Assembly (NCBI RefSeq): GCF_011759365.1
Contig: NZ_JAARLZ010000004.1
Location: 372,001 to 436,000 of the forward strand
DNA length: 64,000 nucleotides
Direction of reading: 5' to 3'
From: Luteibacter anthropi
GTDB lineage: Bacteria > Pseudomonadota > Gammaproteobacteria > Xanthomonadales > Rhodanobacteraceae
A program made the translations under genes and the position numbers. The notes beneath the pieces were generated by a model that saw nothing but the letters and a program-made list of their open reading frames with translations, was not told the origin of the DNA and did not search any database. Each line of letters opens with the position of its first letter. Position 1 is the stretch's first letter. Positions 54,722 through 63,229 of this stretch are shown one piece after another.

Positions 54722-56227
54722 ATGAAAAGGAACCTGTTCTCCCTGGCCGTGCTTTTCGCGCTGCCCGTCGCATCCGCCGCGGCGTTTTCCGTCGACGCTA
54801 CCAGCACGGCTGCCGTGACCATCGTGAATGTCGATGAGACTGATGACGTCGCCGCGGTACAACAACAGCTGCGCGATCTGCTTGATCAGGGACGCCGCAC
54901 CGTCATTCGTGGCGATCGGGCGGTTGTTGCGCGCATGCGCCCAGACTTTGTCGGCGCATGGCCAGCGACCAATACCATCCTCCTTGATCCCGCCGCAGGG
55001 CTGGGTATCCATGGCGTCGATACACAGGACAAGCAAGCCGCGCACTCGATCGCTTCAGCATGGCGGTGGAGCGATGACGCTTTCGTATCAGCGGAGACAC
55101 GCCAGCGCCGCGATACCCCCCCTCGCGGGCACGCGCGACACTTCAGCTTCAGCATTGCGACCGCCTCGCCGGCGATCACATGCAGGAATATCGTCCACCA
55201 GCTCGGCACCGCCTTGTTCGGCGAATGGTTGCCGTCAGACGGCGAGCAACGCGCGCTGCGCAGGGAGGCCCGGCGCTGGTGCCAGTACAGCACGTTGCCG
55301 ACGCATGTCGCCGAGCCACCGCAGTTCACCATCGCATCGGCCTGGAGCCGTAACTATGGGGTACTTTCTCTGGTGTCGGAATGGGTCCTGATCCGTAACG
55401 AAGATGCTGCGCATTCGTCCAGGATGCGCTACCTGTTCTGGGTAAAAACCGTCGGGGAGGGCGACGCCATCGGGTTTTCCCGGGAGGCCGGCAGGGACGG
55501 GGGCATCGGTGCAGATGATCGATTGCACGACATGGTGGATGCAGCCATCCACGCCGGCTGGGGGCCGTTGCATCCGCGCGGCGTCGCCCGTGCCTGGCCG
55601 CTCGAATCAGCATTTCCGTATGCAGGGAACGTAAAGGCATTCCGCTGCGAAGCTCCCGAAGCAGCCAGGCCTGCGGGCTGTCCCATCATGCCCATCCTGC
55701 GCAAGCTTTATCCCGAAGATTCTTCCGATGGTTCCATCCCTGTGTCGCCGGGCGAAGGCATGGACATCGCGGGCGAGGCCCTGCTAGAGAAAGCCGTCGG
55801 GAGAGATGACACGCTCTCCCTGGGAATGGCCATGATTCGCCATGGACTTCGCACCCAGACGGTGAGCATGCCTTTCGTTCGTACCTTGAGCAATGCGGAC
55901 ACGCAGTTCTTTCGCACGACGCGCTGGACACCCGATTATCCCGCGCTTTATCGCTGGGCCACGACCGGAAGCTACGCAGGAAGCCTCGCATCGGTCACGC
56001 CGCTGGCATCGACACTCAATCCGCGATACGAGGCCATCTGGGAATTGCCCTGGGAGGGCAATGCAGGCCGCGATCTTCCCTTCCATCTGGTCTATGAGCT
56101 CGGCTGGAATGCATGCGCGAATCGCTCCGCATGTCTTGAAAGGGAAGGTAATGGCCAGATCCGGCGCCAGGCGAAGACGCGGATGGGGTGGTCGGACCAC
56201 CTCGTACTGCACATTCCTGCGCAATGA
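54722..56227 (+). CDS. Secreted leukocidin/VCC-like pore-forming protein, paralogue 1
   Basis: The 501-residue protein has a signal peptide (cleavage near residue 19-21, VASA-AA). I place it in the leukocidin/Vibrio cholerae cytolysin (VCC) superfamily from pattern, without a database search. TPLASTLNPRYEAIWEL (P427 onward) parallels VCC SPLSYASFVPKMDVIYKAS. LRDLLDQGRRTV parallels the VCC pro-domain LRDLVINQQKRV, and WCQY with a later glycine-rich GEGDAIGF parallels its FCKD...GAGIHL. Six cysteines (154/187, 309/320, 465/471) recur in all three paralogues. No lectin domain. First of three tandem genes. Confidence 0.6.
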   Translation: MKRNLFSLAVLFALPVASAAAFSVDATSTAAVTIVNVDETDDVAAVQQQLRDLLDQGRRTVIRGDRAVVARMRPDFVGAWPATNTILLDPAAGLGIHGVDTQDKQAAHSIASAWRWSDDAFVSAETRQRRDTPPRGHARHFSFSIATASPAITCRNIVHQLGTALFGEWLPSDGEQRALRREARRWCQYSTLPTHVAEPPQFTIASAWSRNYGVLSLVSEWVLIRNEDAAHSSRMRYLFWVKTVGEGDAIGFSREAGRDGGIGADDRLHDMVDAAIHAGWGPLHPRGVARAWPLESAFPYAGNVKAFRCEAPEAARPAGCPIMPILRKLYPEDSSDGSIPVSPGEGMDIAGEALLEKAVGRDDTLSLGMAMIRHGLRTQTVSMPFVRTLSNADTQFFRTTRWTPDYPALYRWATTGSYAGSLASVTPLASTLNPRYEAIWELPWEGNAGRDLPFHLVYELGWNACANRSACLEREGNGQIRRQAKTRMGWSDHLVLHIPAQ

Positions 56228-56275
56228 AGCCTGTGATTCATCCTTGCACCCTTACCATTCATGGAGGATTGACCG

Positions 56276-57778
56276 ATGAAAACGAAGCTGTGGCTGGCGA
56301 TGGCCGGTTTGATGGGATGTTCGGCAGCGGGCGCCGTGAGCCGGGACAACGATAGCGTTCCCGGACTGCCGATACTCAGGGTCGTCGATGGAGACGATAG
56401 CGCAGCCATACAACGTGCGGTGAACCGCCTGATCGATGCGGGCTCGCCTTTTGCACTGGTGGGCGATAGCCAGATCGTCGGCGAGGCGATGAAGGACGAA
56501 ATGCACGCGTGGCCGTCGACGGGCGCGTGGGTGATCGATCCACGTGAGGGGCTTGGTGTGCACGCTATCCAGGCGGAGAACGAGCAGGCGCGTTTCGACG
56601 CATTTGCCGCGTGGATGCGAACGAAGGGCGGTGATGCGGACCCGACTGTACGTTCGGAGCGCGCCCGGTTTCACTTTCCTGGCAAGCGAAACGTGGCGCT
56701 GGAGTTTTCCGCCGGGACGCCAGGCACGGTCTGTCGTTCGTTCAGCAGGCAGATGTACGATGCACTGTTCGGCAACTCCTTGCCGGATACCATCGAGCGC
56801 AGGGCCTTCAACTCGGAGGTGCGTCGCTGGTGTCAGTATGGCGACCTCTCCTATTACGCCGGAACGACTCGCGCATTCGTGATCGAGCCATTCCAGGACA
56901 CGAGGGATGCACTCCTTACGCTCAGCACCGAATGGGCTTTCATTCGAAGCGAAGACCATGCCAATCCGTCGCGAGTGTCGTATCTCATGTGGACCAAGAC
57001 CGTCGGGGAGGGAGCCGGCTTCGGGTTTACCCATCGGGCGGGCAAAGATGGATACATCGACGATCGTGGATATGTCCATAATCTTTTCGATGTTGCCATT
57101 CATTCGGGTTGGGGTGGCCTGGCGGATCGACGGACGATAACGGCGTGGCCGCTGAACTCGACCTTTCCAGGCATGGCCAACACCTTTGTGTACGAATGCG
57201 ATGGCCTGGATTCACACCTGCGTTACGATTGCCCCGCGCAGCCACGAGTGCGGAAACTGTATCCGCAGGATACCCATGACGGGGCCATCCTTGCCTCCAA
57301 GAGCACCAAGTTCGAGGTGGTAGGCAATGCGCGCATGTCGGTTGGGGAGAAGTCCGCTTCGCCCAAGGTGACCTTCGGCATCGATGTGATGTACGGAGCC
57401 ACCCATACGTCGCAGGTGAGTATGTCGATGGCGCGTATACATACCAACGCAGACACGGTGTTTCACCGAAGCACCCGCTGGATACCTGACCTGGAAGCGA
57501 TCAGGCGCTGGCATGCCTCGTATAGCTTCGGCGGCCTTGCCTGGGCCACACCGCTGGCTTCCACGCTCAACCCCGAATACGAGATCCTCTGGGAAATCCC
57601 GTTGCAAGGCAACGAAGGACGGGTGATTCCCTACTACACGATCTACGAGGCAGGCTGGAATACCTGCAATGGTGAAGGTAAATGCGCAGGCTGGCAGCGT
57701 TCGCGCGACGGCCTGTTGCCTTCCAAGGCCAGAGTGGCCTGGTTTGATGCCGTCATGTTGCGATTCCCATGGCACTAG
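56276..57778 (+). CDS. Secreted leukocidin/VCC-like pore-forming protein, paralogue 2
   Basis: The 500-residue paralogue starts behind a strong site (GGAGG nine bases upstream of ATG 56276), 48 bases after paralogue 1. Its N-terminus MKTKLWLAMAGLMGCSAAGA could be cleaved by signal peptidase I after AAGA; the LMGC stretch is a poor lipobox. It keeps the six cysteines (CRSF, WCQYGD, the YECDG...YDC pair, WNTCNGEGKC), the TKTVGEGAGFGF loop and PLASTLNPEYEILWEIP at residue 426. The pro-domain-like start is more diverged. It overlaps paralogue 3 by 10 bases. Confidence 0.6.
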   Translation: MKTKLWLAMAGLMGCSAAGAVSRDNDSVPGLPILRVVDGDDSAAIQRAVNRLIDAGSPFALVGDSQIVGEAMKDEMHAWPSTGAWVIDPREGLGVHAIQAENEQARFDAFAAWMRTKGGDADPTVRSERARFHFPGKRNVALEFSAGTPGTVCRSFSRQMYDALFGNSLPDTIERRAFNSEVRRWCQYGDLSYYAGTTRAFVIEPFQDTRDALLTLSTEWAFIRSEDHANPSRVSYLMWTKTVGEGAGFGFTHRAGKDGYIDDRGYVHNLFDVAIHSGWGGLADRRTITAWPLNSTFPGMANTFVYECDGLDSHLRYDCPAQPRVRKLYPQDTHDGAILASKSTKFEVVGNARMSVGEKSASPKVTFGIDVMYGATHTSQVSMSMARIHTNADTVFHRSTRWIPDLEAIRRWHASYSFGGLAWATPLASTLNPEYEILWEIPLQGNEGRVIPYYTIYEAGWNTCNGEGKCAGWQRSRDGLLPSKARVAWFDAVMLRFPWH

Positions 57779-59319
57779 ATGTATGCCATGGATTCCGCTC
57801 GCTACGCGGGCTTGCTTCATGGGCAGTACTGTGCGCGTTGCCCATGGGTAATGCTTCGGCCTGGTCCGTCGATGAACTGACCATGCCGGCCATTGCCCTG
57901 GTATCAGTCGTCGACGGCGATTCTCCGGTGGACGTGAGGAACCAGCTCAGGCTGCTGATCGATGAGGGTCGGAAAGCAGTTCTGGCCGGCCCGCCCGAGG
58001 TGCTCGCGCAGATGAAGCCTGACGGCGTACACGCATGGCCGGCTACCAACACCATCGTCCTGGATCCGGCGGCGACGCTGGGTATATTTGGTTTCAACGC
58101 ATGCGACGATGAAGAGCGCAGGAGGACATTGCGCCAGTGGCCCTGGGGCGAGGATGTCTTTCCTGTGGGCCCGGTGCGCCCAAGGCGCGAATTGCACATC
58201 CTTCCCGGACAGCGTCATGTGGAGTTCAGTCTGGTCGCATCGACTCCATCACAGGTCTGCCGCCAGTTCAGCCGGCGGATGGCCGACTCTCTATTTGGTG
58301 ATGTGACGCCTTCCAGGCTTCAGCAAAGAGCGTTTCGCAGGGAAGTCAGGCGATGGTGCCAGTACGGCAATCTCTCCATTCACGCGGCTGAGCCACCGGC
58401 CTTCACCATCGAGCCGTTTCGCGGTTCGAACGAGCTTCGTCTCAATCTCGTCGCGGAGTGGGCACTTATCCGCTCCGAAGATCGGGCCGATGAGGCAAAA
58501 AACAGTTACCTGTTCTGGACGAAAACCATAGGTGAGGGTGCTGGAACGGGGTTCACGCGTCGCCATGGCGAGGATGCATGGTACGACCCTGCATCGGGTG
58601 CGGTGCACAGCCTGATGGATGCAGCCATCCATTCCGGTTGGGGGCCGATCGAAGACAGGGACGTCGTCACTGCATGGCCATTGAATTCCTCTTTTCCACA
58701 GTCCGGCAATGTCCATGTGTTTCGTTGTGATTCCCCGGAGGCTTTCCGGCCAGCGGATTGTCCCTTCATGCCACTGCTGAGGAAGCTCTATCCCGACGAT
58801 TCATTCGATGGCGCCGTCACCGTATCTGCCGGCGAAAGCATCAACGTAGGTGGTGATGCGAAGGTCTCCCGCTCGATGGATACAGAAGGCAAGGCCGCCC
58901 TTTCCATGACCTTCGGCCTCAACATGATGAGATCTGAATCTTCGGGTAGGCAACTGGAGATGGCCTTGACGCAGACGCGCGGCAACGGGGATGTCCGTTA
59001 CTACCGCAGTATCTGGTGGCTACCCGATATCGGTGCCATCCAGCGATGGATCGCAACGAGGGGGCATTCGGGTAGCCTGGCCAAGGCGACACCCCTCGCG
59101 GCAACGCTGAACCCGCGACACGAAATCCTCTGGGAGCTGTTGTTGAGCGAAAATGGAGGGCGCCGCCTGCCCTATCATGTCGTCTACGAAGCCGGCTGGA
59201 ACACGTGCGTCCATGGCACATGGTGCACGGACTATCGCAAGCCGGCCCATTCGTCGTTGCCTGCCAAGGCCAGGGTAGGCTGGTCCGACGGCATCGTCGT
59301 CAACCTCCCCGCCAGGTGA
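57769..59319 (+). CDS. Secreted leukocidin/VCC-like pore-forming protein, paralogue 3
   Basis: The 516-residue paralogue starts inside the end of paralogue 2, so translation is probably coupled. Its N-terminus has an Arg-containing n-region and a hydrophobic core (LASWAVLCALPMGNASA, cleavage about residue 31). It keeps all six mature cysteines, RWCQYGNLSIHA, TKTIGEGAGTGF, LYPDDSFDG, and PLAATLNPRHEILWEL at residue 442. It is closer to paralogue 1 in the N-terminal region (WPATNTIVLDPAATLGI against WPATNTILLDPAAGLGI). It converges on the acylase gene. Confidence 0.6.
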   Translation: MALDVCHGFRSLRGLASWAVLCALPMGNASAWSVDELTMPAIALVSVVDGDSPVDVRNQLRLLIDEGRKAVLAGPPEVLAQMKPDGVHAWPATNTIVLDPAATLGIFGFNACDDEERRRTLRQWPWGEDVFPVGPVRPRRELHILPGQRHVEFSLVASTPSQVCRQFSRRMADSLFGDVTPSRLQQRAFRREVRRWCQYGNLSIHAAEPPAFTIEPFRGSNELRLNLVAEWALIRSEDRADEAKNSYLFWTKTIGEGAGTGFTRRHGEDAWYDPASGAVHSLMDAAIHSGWGPIEDRDVVTAWPLNSSFPQSGNVHVFRCDSPEAFRPADCPFMPLLRKLYPDDSFDGAVTVSAGESINVGGDAKVSRSMDTEGKAALSMTFGLNMMRSESSGRQLEMALTQTRGNGDVRYYRSIWWLPDIGAIQRWIATRGHSGSLAKATPLAATLNPRHEILWELLLSENGGRRLPYHVVYEAGWNTCVHGTWCTDYRKPAHSSLPAKARVGWSDGIVVNLPAR

Positions 59320-59385
59320 TTTCCGCAGGCGAAGGCATCGTTCGCGCCCCAGGAATGACGGATACCTTTCACGATCGCGGAAAGG

Positions 59386-61743
59386 TCAACTGCGTTCACC
59401 CAAAGGCTCCAGCACAAGCTGATGCTCACGCTGCCCAGGCAACAACGGCGTCGCCCGCCCGCGTACCCAGTCTTCGTGCCCAGAGCCATGAAATGGCGAC
59501 AAGGGATGTCCGCTTTGTCCACCAGGCATTTCCAGGTAGCTGCGGTCCTCATGCCCTGGTGAAATCCCGAACCGCTCCGAAGCACCGAACGCCGGTGCCT
59601 GTACGCGCGGCATATCGGTGTCACCCGGCAGCGGTTCGGACGGCATGTCGAGGAAACGGGCAAGCCAGTGAGGCAGCGCGGCGGAAAGCGGATGCGCGAT
59701 ATGCGCCGTGTTCGTCTCGCCCCAGCGTCGTGCTGCGAGGCCCCCGGTTTGCTTGCCCAGGTCGTCGGCCGTCTTGCGTGCAGCGTTGAGCAGCAGGTCG
59801 TTCCAGTCTTTCCAGCGTGGATCGAGAAGGTTCATCGGCTTCTTCTGAAGCATCTCCCATATGGCGGCTTCCGCCACGACGGCACGCGGCCAGCTGAAAT
59901 CAGGGAAGCGGGCTCTGGTTTTCGCGATGAACGGCGCAAGCACGGCTTCGCGCACGTTCTGGCGGAAGGTGCGCACGAGACGGTAATCGATGCTGTCGAT
60001 GTCGGCACGGCCGCCCCACTTGGCGGTAAGCTGCTTCAGCGAAGCGAACTCGTCCGAATCATCCTTCGCCAGCACATCCTGCAACAGCGCCTGCCAACGG
60101 GTGAGGAACACGGCGCGATCATCCGTCTGGATAGCAAGCATGTCCGCGGGTGCGAACCGATCCTTCGCACGCAGATCGTCGCGGATCTGCCGGGCGCGTG
60201 CGCCGAGGTCGTGGCCGCCGTTGCCGAGCAGGGCAAGTGCATCGCCGCCAACGGTGCGGTTGTTGGCCGTCCAAAGGCGGTGATCGTCCGGATCGACAAG
60301 GCGTGGGTAGCGATCAGCAGTGGCGGTGCCCTGCCATGTACCGTCGGGGCCATCGCGCAACGGAATCGTGTTGCCGATGATGGTCCAGCCGATGTGGCCA
60401 TCGCTGTCGCCGACGACGAGGTTTTGCGGAGGCATGCCTGCTGAAGGCGCGATATCCAGCGCTTCCTTCAGGTTGGCAGCGTGTTCCAGCCCCATGATGC
60501 CGAGGTTGAATGCGCGGGGCTCATGCGCGATCCACGCGAGTGCCAGCGGTGTGCCGTCGGTATCCGGTGCCACCAGAGGCCCCCAGCAGGTGTCTTCCAC
60601 TTTCAGCTGCACCGGCGCGCCACCCGCGACCTCGATCGTTTCGTCGTGCACTTCGAAGGGCAGTTTCTCGTCGGACGTGCGGTAACGCGACGGATCGGCC
60701 GGGTCGCGTTCGACACGCACGAGATCCATCCAGCGGCCATAGCTGTTGGTGAATGCCCAGGCCACCTGTCCGTTCGAACCGGCTACCAGTGCAGGCGTGC
60801 CCGGGAGCGTCACGCCATTCAGGTCCCGGACGCCGCCCGGTGCGCCGGGATCGGGGTAGCGCAGGCGTGCGCGATACCAGATATCCGGCACGCGAAGGCC
60901 CAGGTGCATATCGTTGGCGACCAGCGCATGCCCGTCGGTGGTGAGTGCCCCACCTACCGCAAAGCTGTTGCTGCCGGGGAATTCGGGCAGCGGCGCGGGG
61001 GCGATGGCGGCAGCGGTGGCCTGGCTGCGCAGATCGAAGCTCGTGGCGTCAGGTAGCGTTACACCAGGCGATGGGCTTGCATCGAGCGGCGCTTCCCACT
61101 GCGGGTCCGGGGCGAGCAGGGCATCGGCGAGCGCAGGGGGCAGGGCTGCCCGGAGCCGGCGGATCTCGCGTTCGCGCTGGTTCGTACCGTCTTCGTTGAG
61201 GTCGAGGTACATGGCACCCAGCACCAGCAGGGTGTCTTCCCCCTTCCACGGGCGAGGTGCCTGGCGCAGCAGCAGGTACTCCCAGGGCCGGACACGCAGC
61301 GCACCGAGTCCTGTGTTGACGCCATCACGATAGGCGTCTACCAGCTCGCGCTGATCGGCCGGAAGCATGGCATAGGCACGTTCCGCGACCGCACGCATGC
61401 GGTGCACGCGATGGCCCGTGTCGACTTCAAGCGCGGCCTTGCCTACCAGGGCCGACAACTCGCCGGCCGCGACGCGGCGCATGAGGTCCATCTGGAAGAA
61501 ACGATCCTGCGCGTGCGCGTAGCCGAGTGCCCAGGCGACGTCACGGCGGTTGTGACCCTCTACGGTCAAGGTGCCGCGTTCGTCGCGATCGAGCGTTACG
61601 GGGGCGGATGGGCCCGTGACGATGATCTTGCCGTCCAGGCGGGCAAGGCTTCCCGAAAGCAGGTACCAACCGGCCCCTCCTGCCAGGCCGATCAACACGA
61701 GGAGGGCGATCAGCAGGCGGGAGAGGGCGCGGCGAATTTTCAT
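59386..61743 (-). CDS. Penicillin acylase family (S45) N-terminal nucleophile hydrolase
   Basis: The 785-residue protein starts at ATG 61743 with a signal or anchor helix (MKIRRALSRLLIALLVLIG). The precursor has an alpha chain (RDERGTLTVEGHNRRDVAWALGYAHAQDRFFQMD), a linker, and the autocleavage site before Ser258 in FPGSNSFAVGG. The beta chain begins there, with LVANDMHLGLRVPDIWY. The family includes penicillin G acylase and the quorum-quenching AHL acylases PvdQ and QuiP. Substrate not readable; it is probably periplasmic. It overlaps the upstream gene by 4 bases. Confidence 0.92.
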   Translation of the reverse strand: MKIRRALSRLLIALLVLIGLAGGAGWYLLSGSLARLDGKIIVTGPSAPVTLDRDERGTLTVEGHNRRDVAWALGYAHAQDRFFQMDLMRRVAAGELSALVGKAALEVDTGHRVHRMRAVAERAYAMLPADQRELVDAYRDGVNTGLGALRVRPWEYLLLRQAPRPWKGEDTLLVLGAMYLDLNEDGTNQREREIRRLRAALPPALADALLAPDPQWEAPLDASPSPGVTLPDATSFDLRSQATAAAIAPAPLPEFPGSNSFAVGGALTTDGHALVANDMHLGLRVPDIWYRARLRYPDPGAPGGVRDLNGVTLPGTPALVAGSNGQVAWAFTNSYGRWMDLVRVERDPADPSRYRTSDEKLPFEVHDETIEVAGGAPVQLKVEDTCWGPLVAPDTDGTPLALAWIAHEPRAFNLGIMGLEHAANLKEALDIAPSAGMPPQNLVVGDSDGHIGWTIIGNTIPLRDGPDGTWQGTATADRYPRLVDPDDHRLWTANNRTVGGDALALLGNGGHDLGARARQIRDDLRAKDRFAPADMLAIQTDDRAVFLTRWQALLQDVLAKDDSDEFASLKQLTAKWGGRADIDSIDYRLVRTFRQNVREAVLAPFIAKTRARFPDFSWPRAVVAEAAIWEMLQKKPMNLLDPRWKDWNDLLLNAARKTADDLGKQTGGLAARRWGETNTAHIAHPLSAALPHWLARFLDMPSEPLPGDTDMPRVQAPAFGASERFGISPGHEDRSYLEMPGGQSGHPLSPFHGSGHEDWVRGRATPLLPGQREHQLVLEPLGERS

Positions 61744-62525
61744 GGTTTCCTGGGGAAGACGGCGATGATGCCCGCGTAGGGCTTGGTCATGAAGGCAGGG
61801 GCTCCAGCGTAGCCGGCGGCTGGCGTATAGGCTTGGGAAATCGTGCCATCGAGGAACAGCGCGTCGCGACAGCCGATCTGGTCGCGGAACAGCCGGGCAA
61901 AGGAGTGGAAGTTCACCGGGGCGCGACTGACCGCGAAGACGACTTCGTGCGATGTGCGTGCGCAGACGCCGCTGCGCCATTTCATGCTGTCGGAACCGTC
62001 GTCGAACTGGGTGTTGATTTCACCATCCACGACCAGCATGGGTCCGGACTGCGTCGCCCAGCGCGGCTTGCGTGCCGCCGCGCGGAAGGCCTCGCTGGTG
62101 CGCACTTCCGCGCTGCCATCGTCGTACACGGCGAAGACGCCGTTGGGCAGCAGGGAGAAATTGCCCGAGCGTGGGTTGCCGTGCGCCAGGTTGAGCGGAA
62201 CGAGGGTCTTGCCGTCCTCCACGTACAGCCCTAGCGGACGGAAGTCGCGGTCGTAGATGCCGGCATTGGTGGCGAAGGTGAGGGGGCGGCCCTTGCTTTC
62301 GGTCCAGGCCTTAAGCGCTTCGATACCGCCGAAGGGCTGGTCGGTGTCCGGGTTGCGCCAGTGCAGTTCGATGTCTTCGCGGCGGGTATCCACGGTGACG
62401 GTGAAATACGACTGGCTGTCGAACACGACATCGCGGCCTTCCACGGCATCGGCCGGGCCGGAGCAGGCGGTGGCCAGGCCCGCGAGGGTGGTGACCATGG
62501 AAAGTCGTGCGAGAAAACGGGTCAT
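61740..62525 (-). CDS. Phosphodiester glycosidase (NAGPA-domain) family lipoprotein
   Basis: The 261-residue protein starts at ATG 62525 (MTRFLARLSMVTT) and has a probable lipobox (LATAC-SGP, Cys about residue 21). The domain shows TFATNAGIYDRDFRPLGLYVEDGK, WATQSGPMLVVDGEIN and RDALFLDGTISQAYTP, the pattern of the phosphodiester glycosidase family (YyaC/ NAGPA-like, often labelled exopolysaccharide-related). It shares a 4-base overlap with the acylase gene, so both are probably made and exported together. Confidence 0.85.
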   Translation of the reverse strand: MTRFLARLSMVTTLAGLATACSGPADAVEGRDVVFDSQSYFTVTVDTRREDIELHWRNPDTDQPFGGIEALKAWTESKGRPLTFATNAGIYDRDFRPLGLYVEDGKTLVPLNLAHGNPRSGNFSLLPNGVFAVYDDGSAEVRTSEAFRAAARKPRWATQSGPMLVVDGEINTQFDDGSDSMKWRSGVCARTSHEVVFAVSRAPVNFHSFARLFRDQIGCRDALFLDGTISQAYTPAAGYAGAPAFMTKPYAGIIAVFPRKP

Positions 62526-62653
62526 GCGAAGGGAGTACCGGCGGTGCATCCCCCGGATGTTCGCCGGGCCACCCCGCAGGTGCAAGGCCCTGGGGGCTGC
62601 CGATCGCCTGAACGGCGTAAACTCCGGGGTTTTTCCCCAGCCCTGCCATCGCC

Positions 62654-63142
62654 ATGCCCTATACGCCCATCGTCGCCACCCTCGGCTACGTGCTGTCGCC
62701 GGACGGCCAGCGCGTCCTCATGGTTCACCGCAACGCCCGCAAGGACGACCAGCACCTGGGCAAGTACAACGGCCTGGGCGGCAAGATGGAGCCGGGCGAG
62801 GACATCGCCGCCTGCATGCGGCGCGAGATCCGGGAAGAGGCCGGTATCGAGTGCGTGGAGATGCGCCTGCGCGGCACGCTGAACTGGCCGGGGTTCGGAA
62901 AGAACGGAGAAGACTGGCTGGGCTTCATCTTCGCCATCACCCGCTTCGAGGGCGAGCCACCGGCATCGAATGCCGAGGGCAACCTGGAATGGGTGCCCGT
63001 GAATGGGCTGGATGCGTTGCCGATGTGGGAGGGCGACCGGAACTTCCTGCCGCTGGTGTTCGACGACGACCCACGGCCGTTCCATGGCGTGATGCCGTAC
63101 AAGGACGGCCGCATGGTGTCGTGGAGCTATACCCGCCTCTGA
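62654..63142 (+). CDS. Nudix hydrolase (MutT-like)
   Basis: The 162-residue protein carries a complete Nudix box from Gly43 to Ile65: GGKMEPGED, then RREIREEAGI. It begins YTPIVATLGYVLSPDGQRVLMVHR, as in 8-oxo-dGTP diphosphatases of the MutT/NUDT1 group. It has a late WEGDRNFLPLVFDDDPRPFHG block typical of NUDT1-like enzymes. It is likely a nucleotide-pool sanitising enzyme. It is divergent from the lipoprotein gene. Confidence 0.92.
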   Translation: MPYTPIVATLGYVLSPDGQRVLMVHRNARKDDQHLGKYNGLGGKMEPGEDIAACMRREIREEAGIECVEMRLRGTLNWPGFGKNGEDWLGFIFAITRFEGEPPASNAEGNLEWVPVNGLDALPMWEGDRNFLPLVFDDDPRPFHGVMPYKDGRMVSWSYTRL

Positions 63143-63151
63143 GCCGCCATT

Positions 63152-63219
63152 GTAGGAGCGCGCCTTGCGTGCGACCGGACCGTGCGACATATCCGGTCGC
63201 GCGCAAGGCGCGCTCCTAC
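63152..63219. repeat. Inverted REP pair between the Nudix gene and parC
   Basis: A GTAGGAGCGCGCCTTGCGTG unit and its inverse ending CTAC lie at the 3' ends of two convergent genes. Confidence 0.9.
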
Positions 63220-63229
63220 AGAAAATCGC

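Noticed and set aside
56276-56335. Paralogue 2 of the toxin-like genes as a lipoprotein
   Set aside because: The GLMGC stretch has Met at the -2 position and only about 14 residues before Cys. A signal peptidase I site a few residues later fits better, and the paralogues are not lipoproteins.
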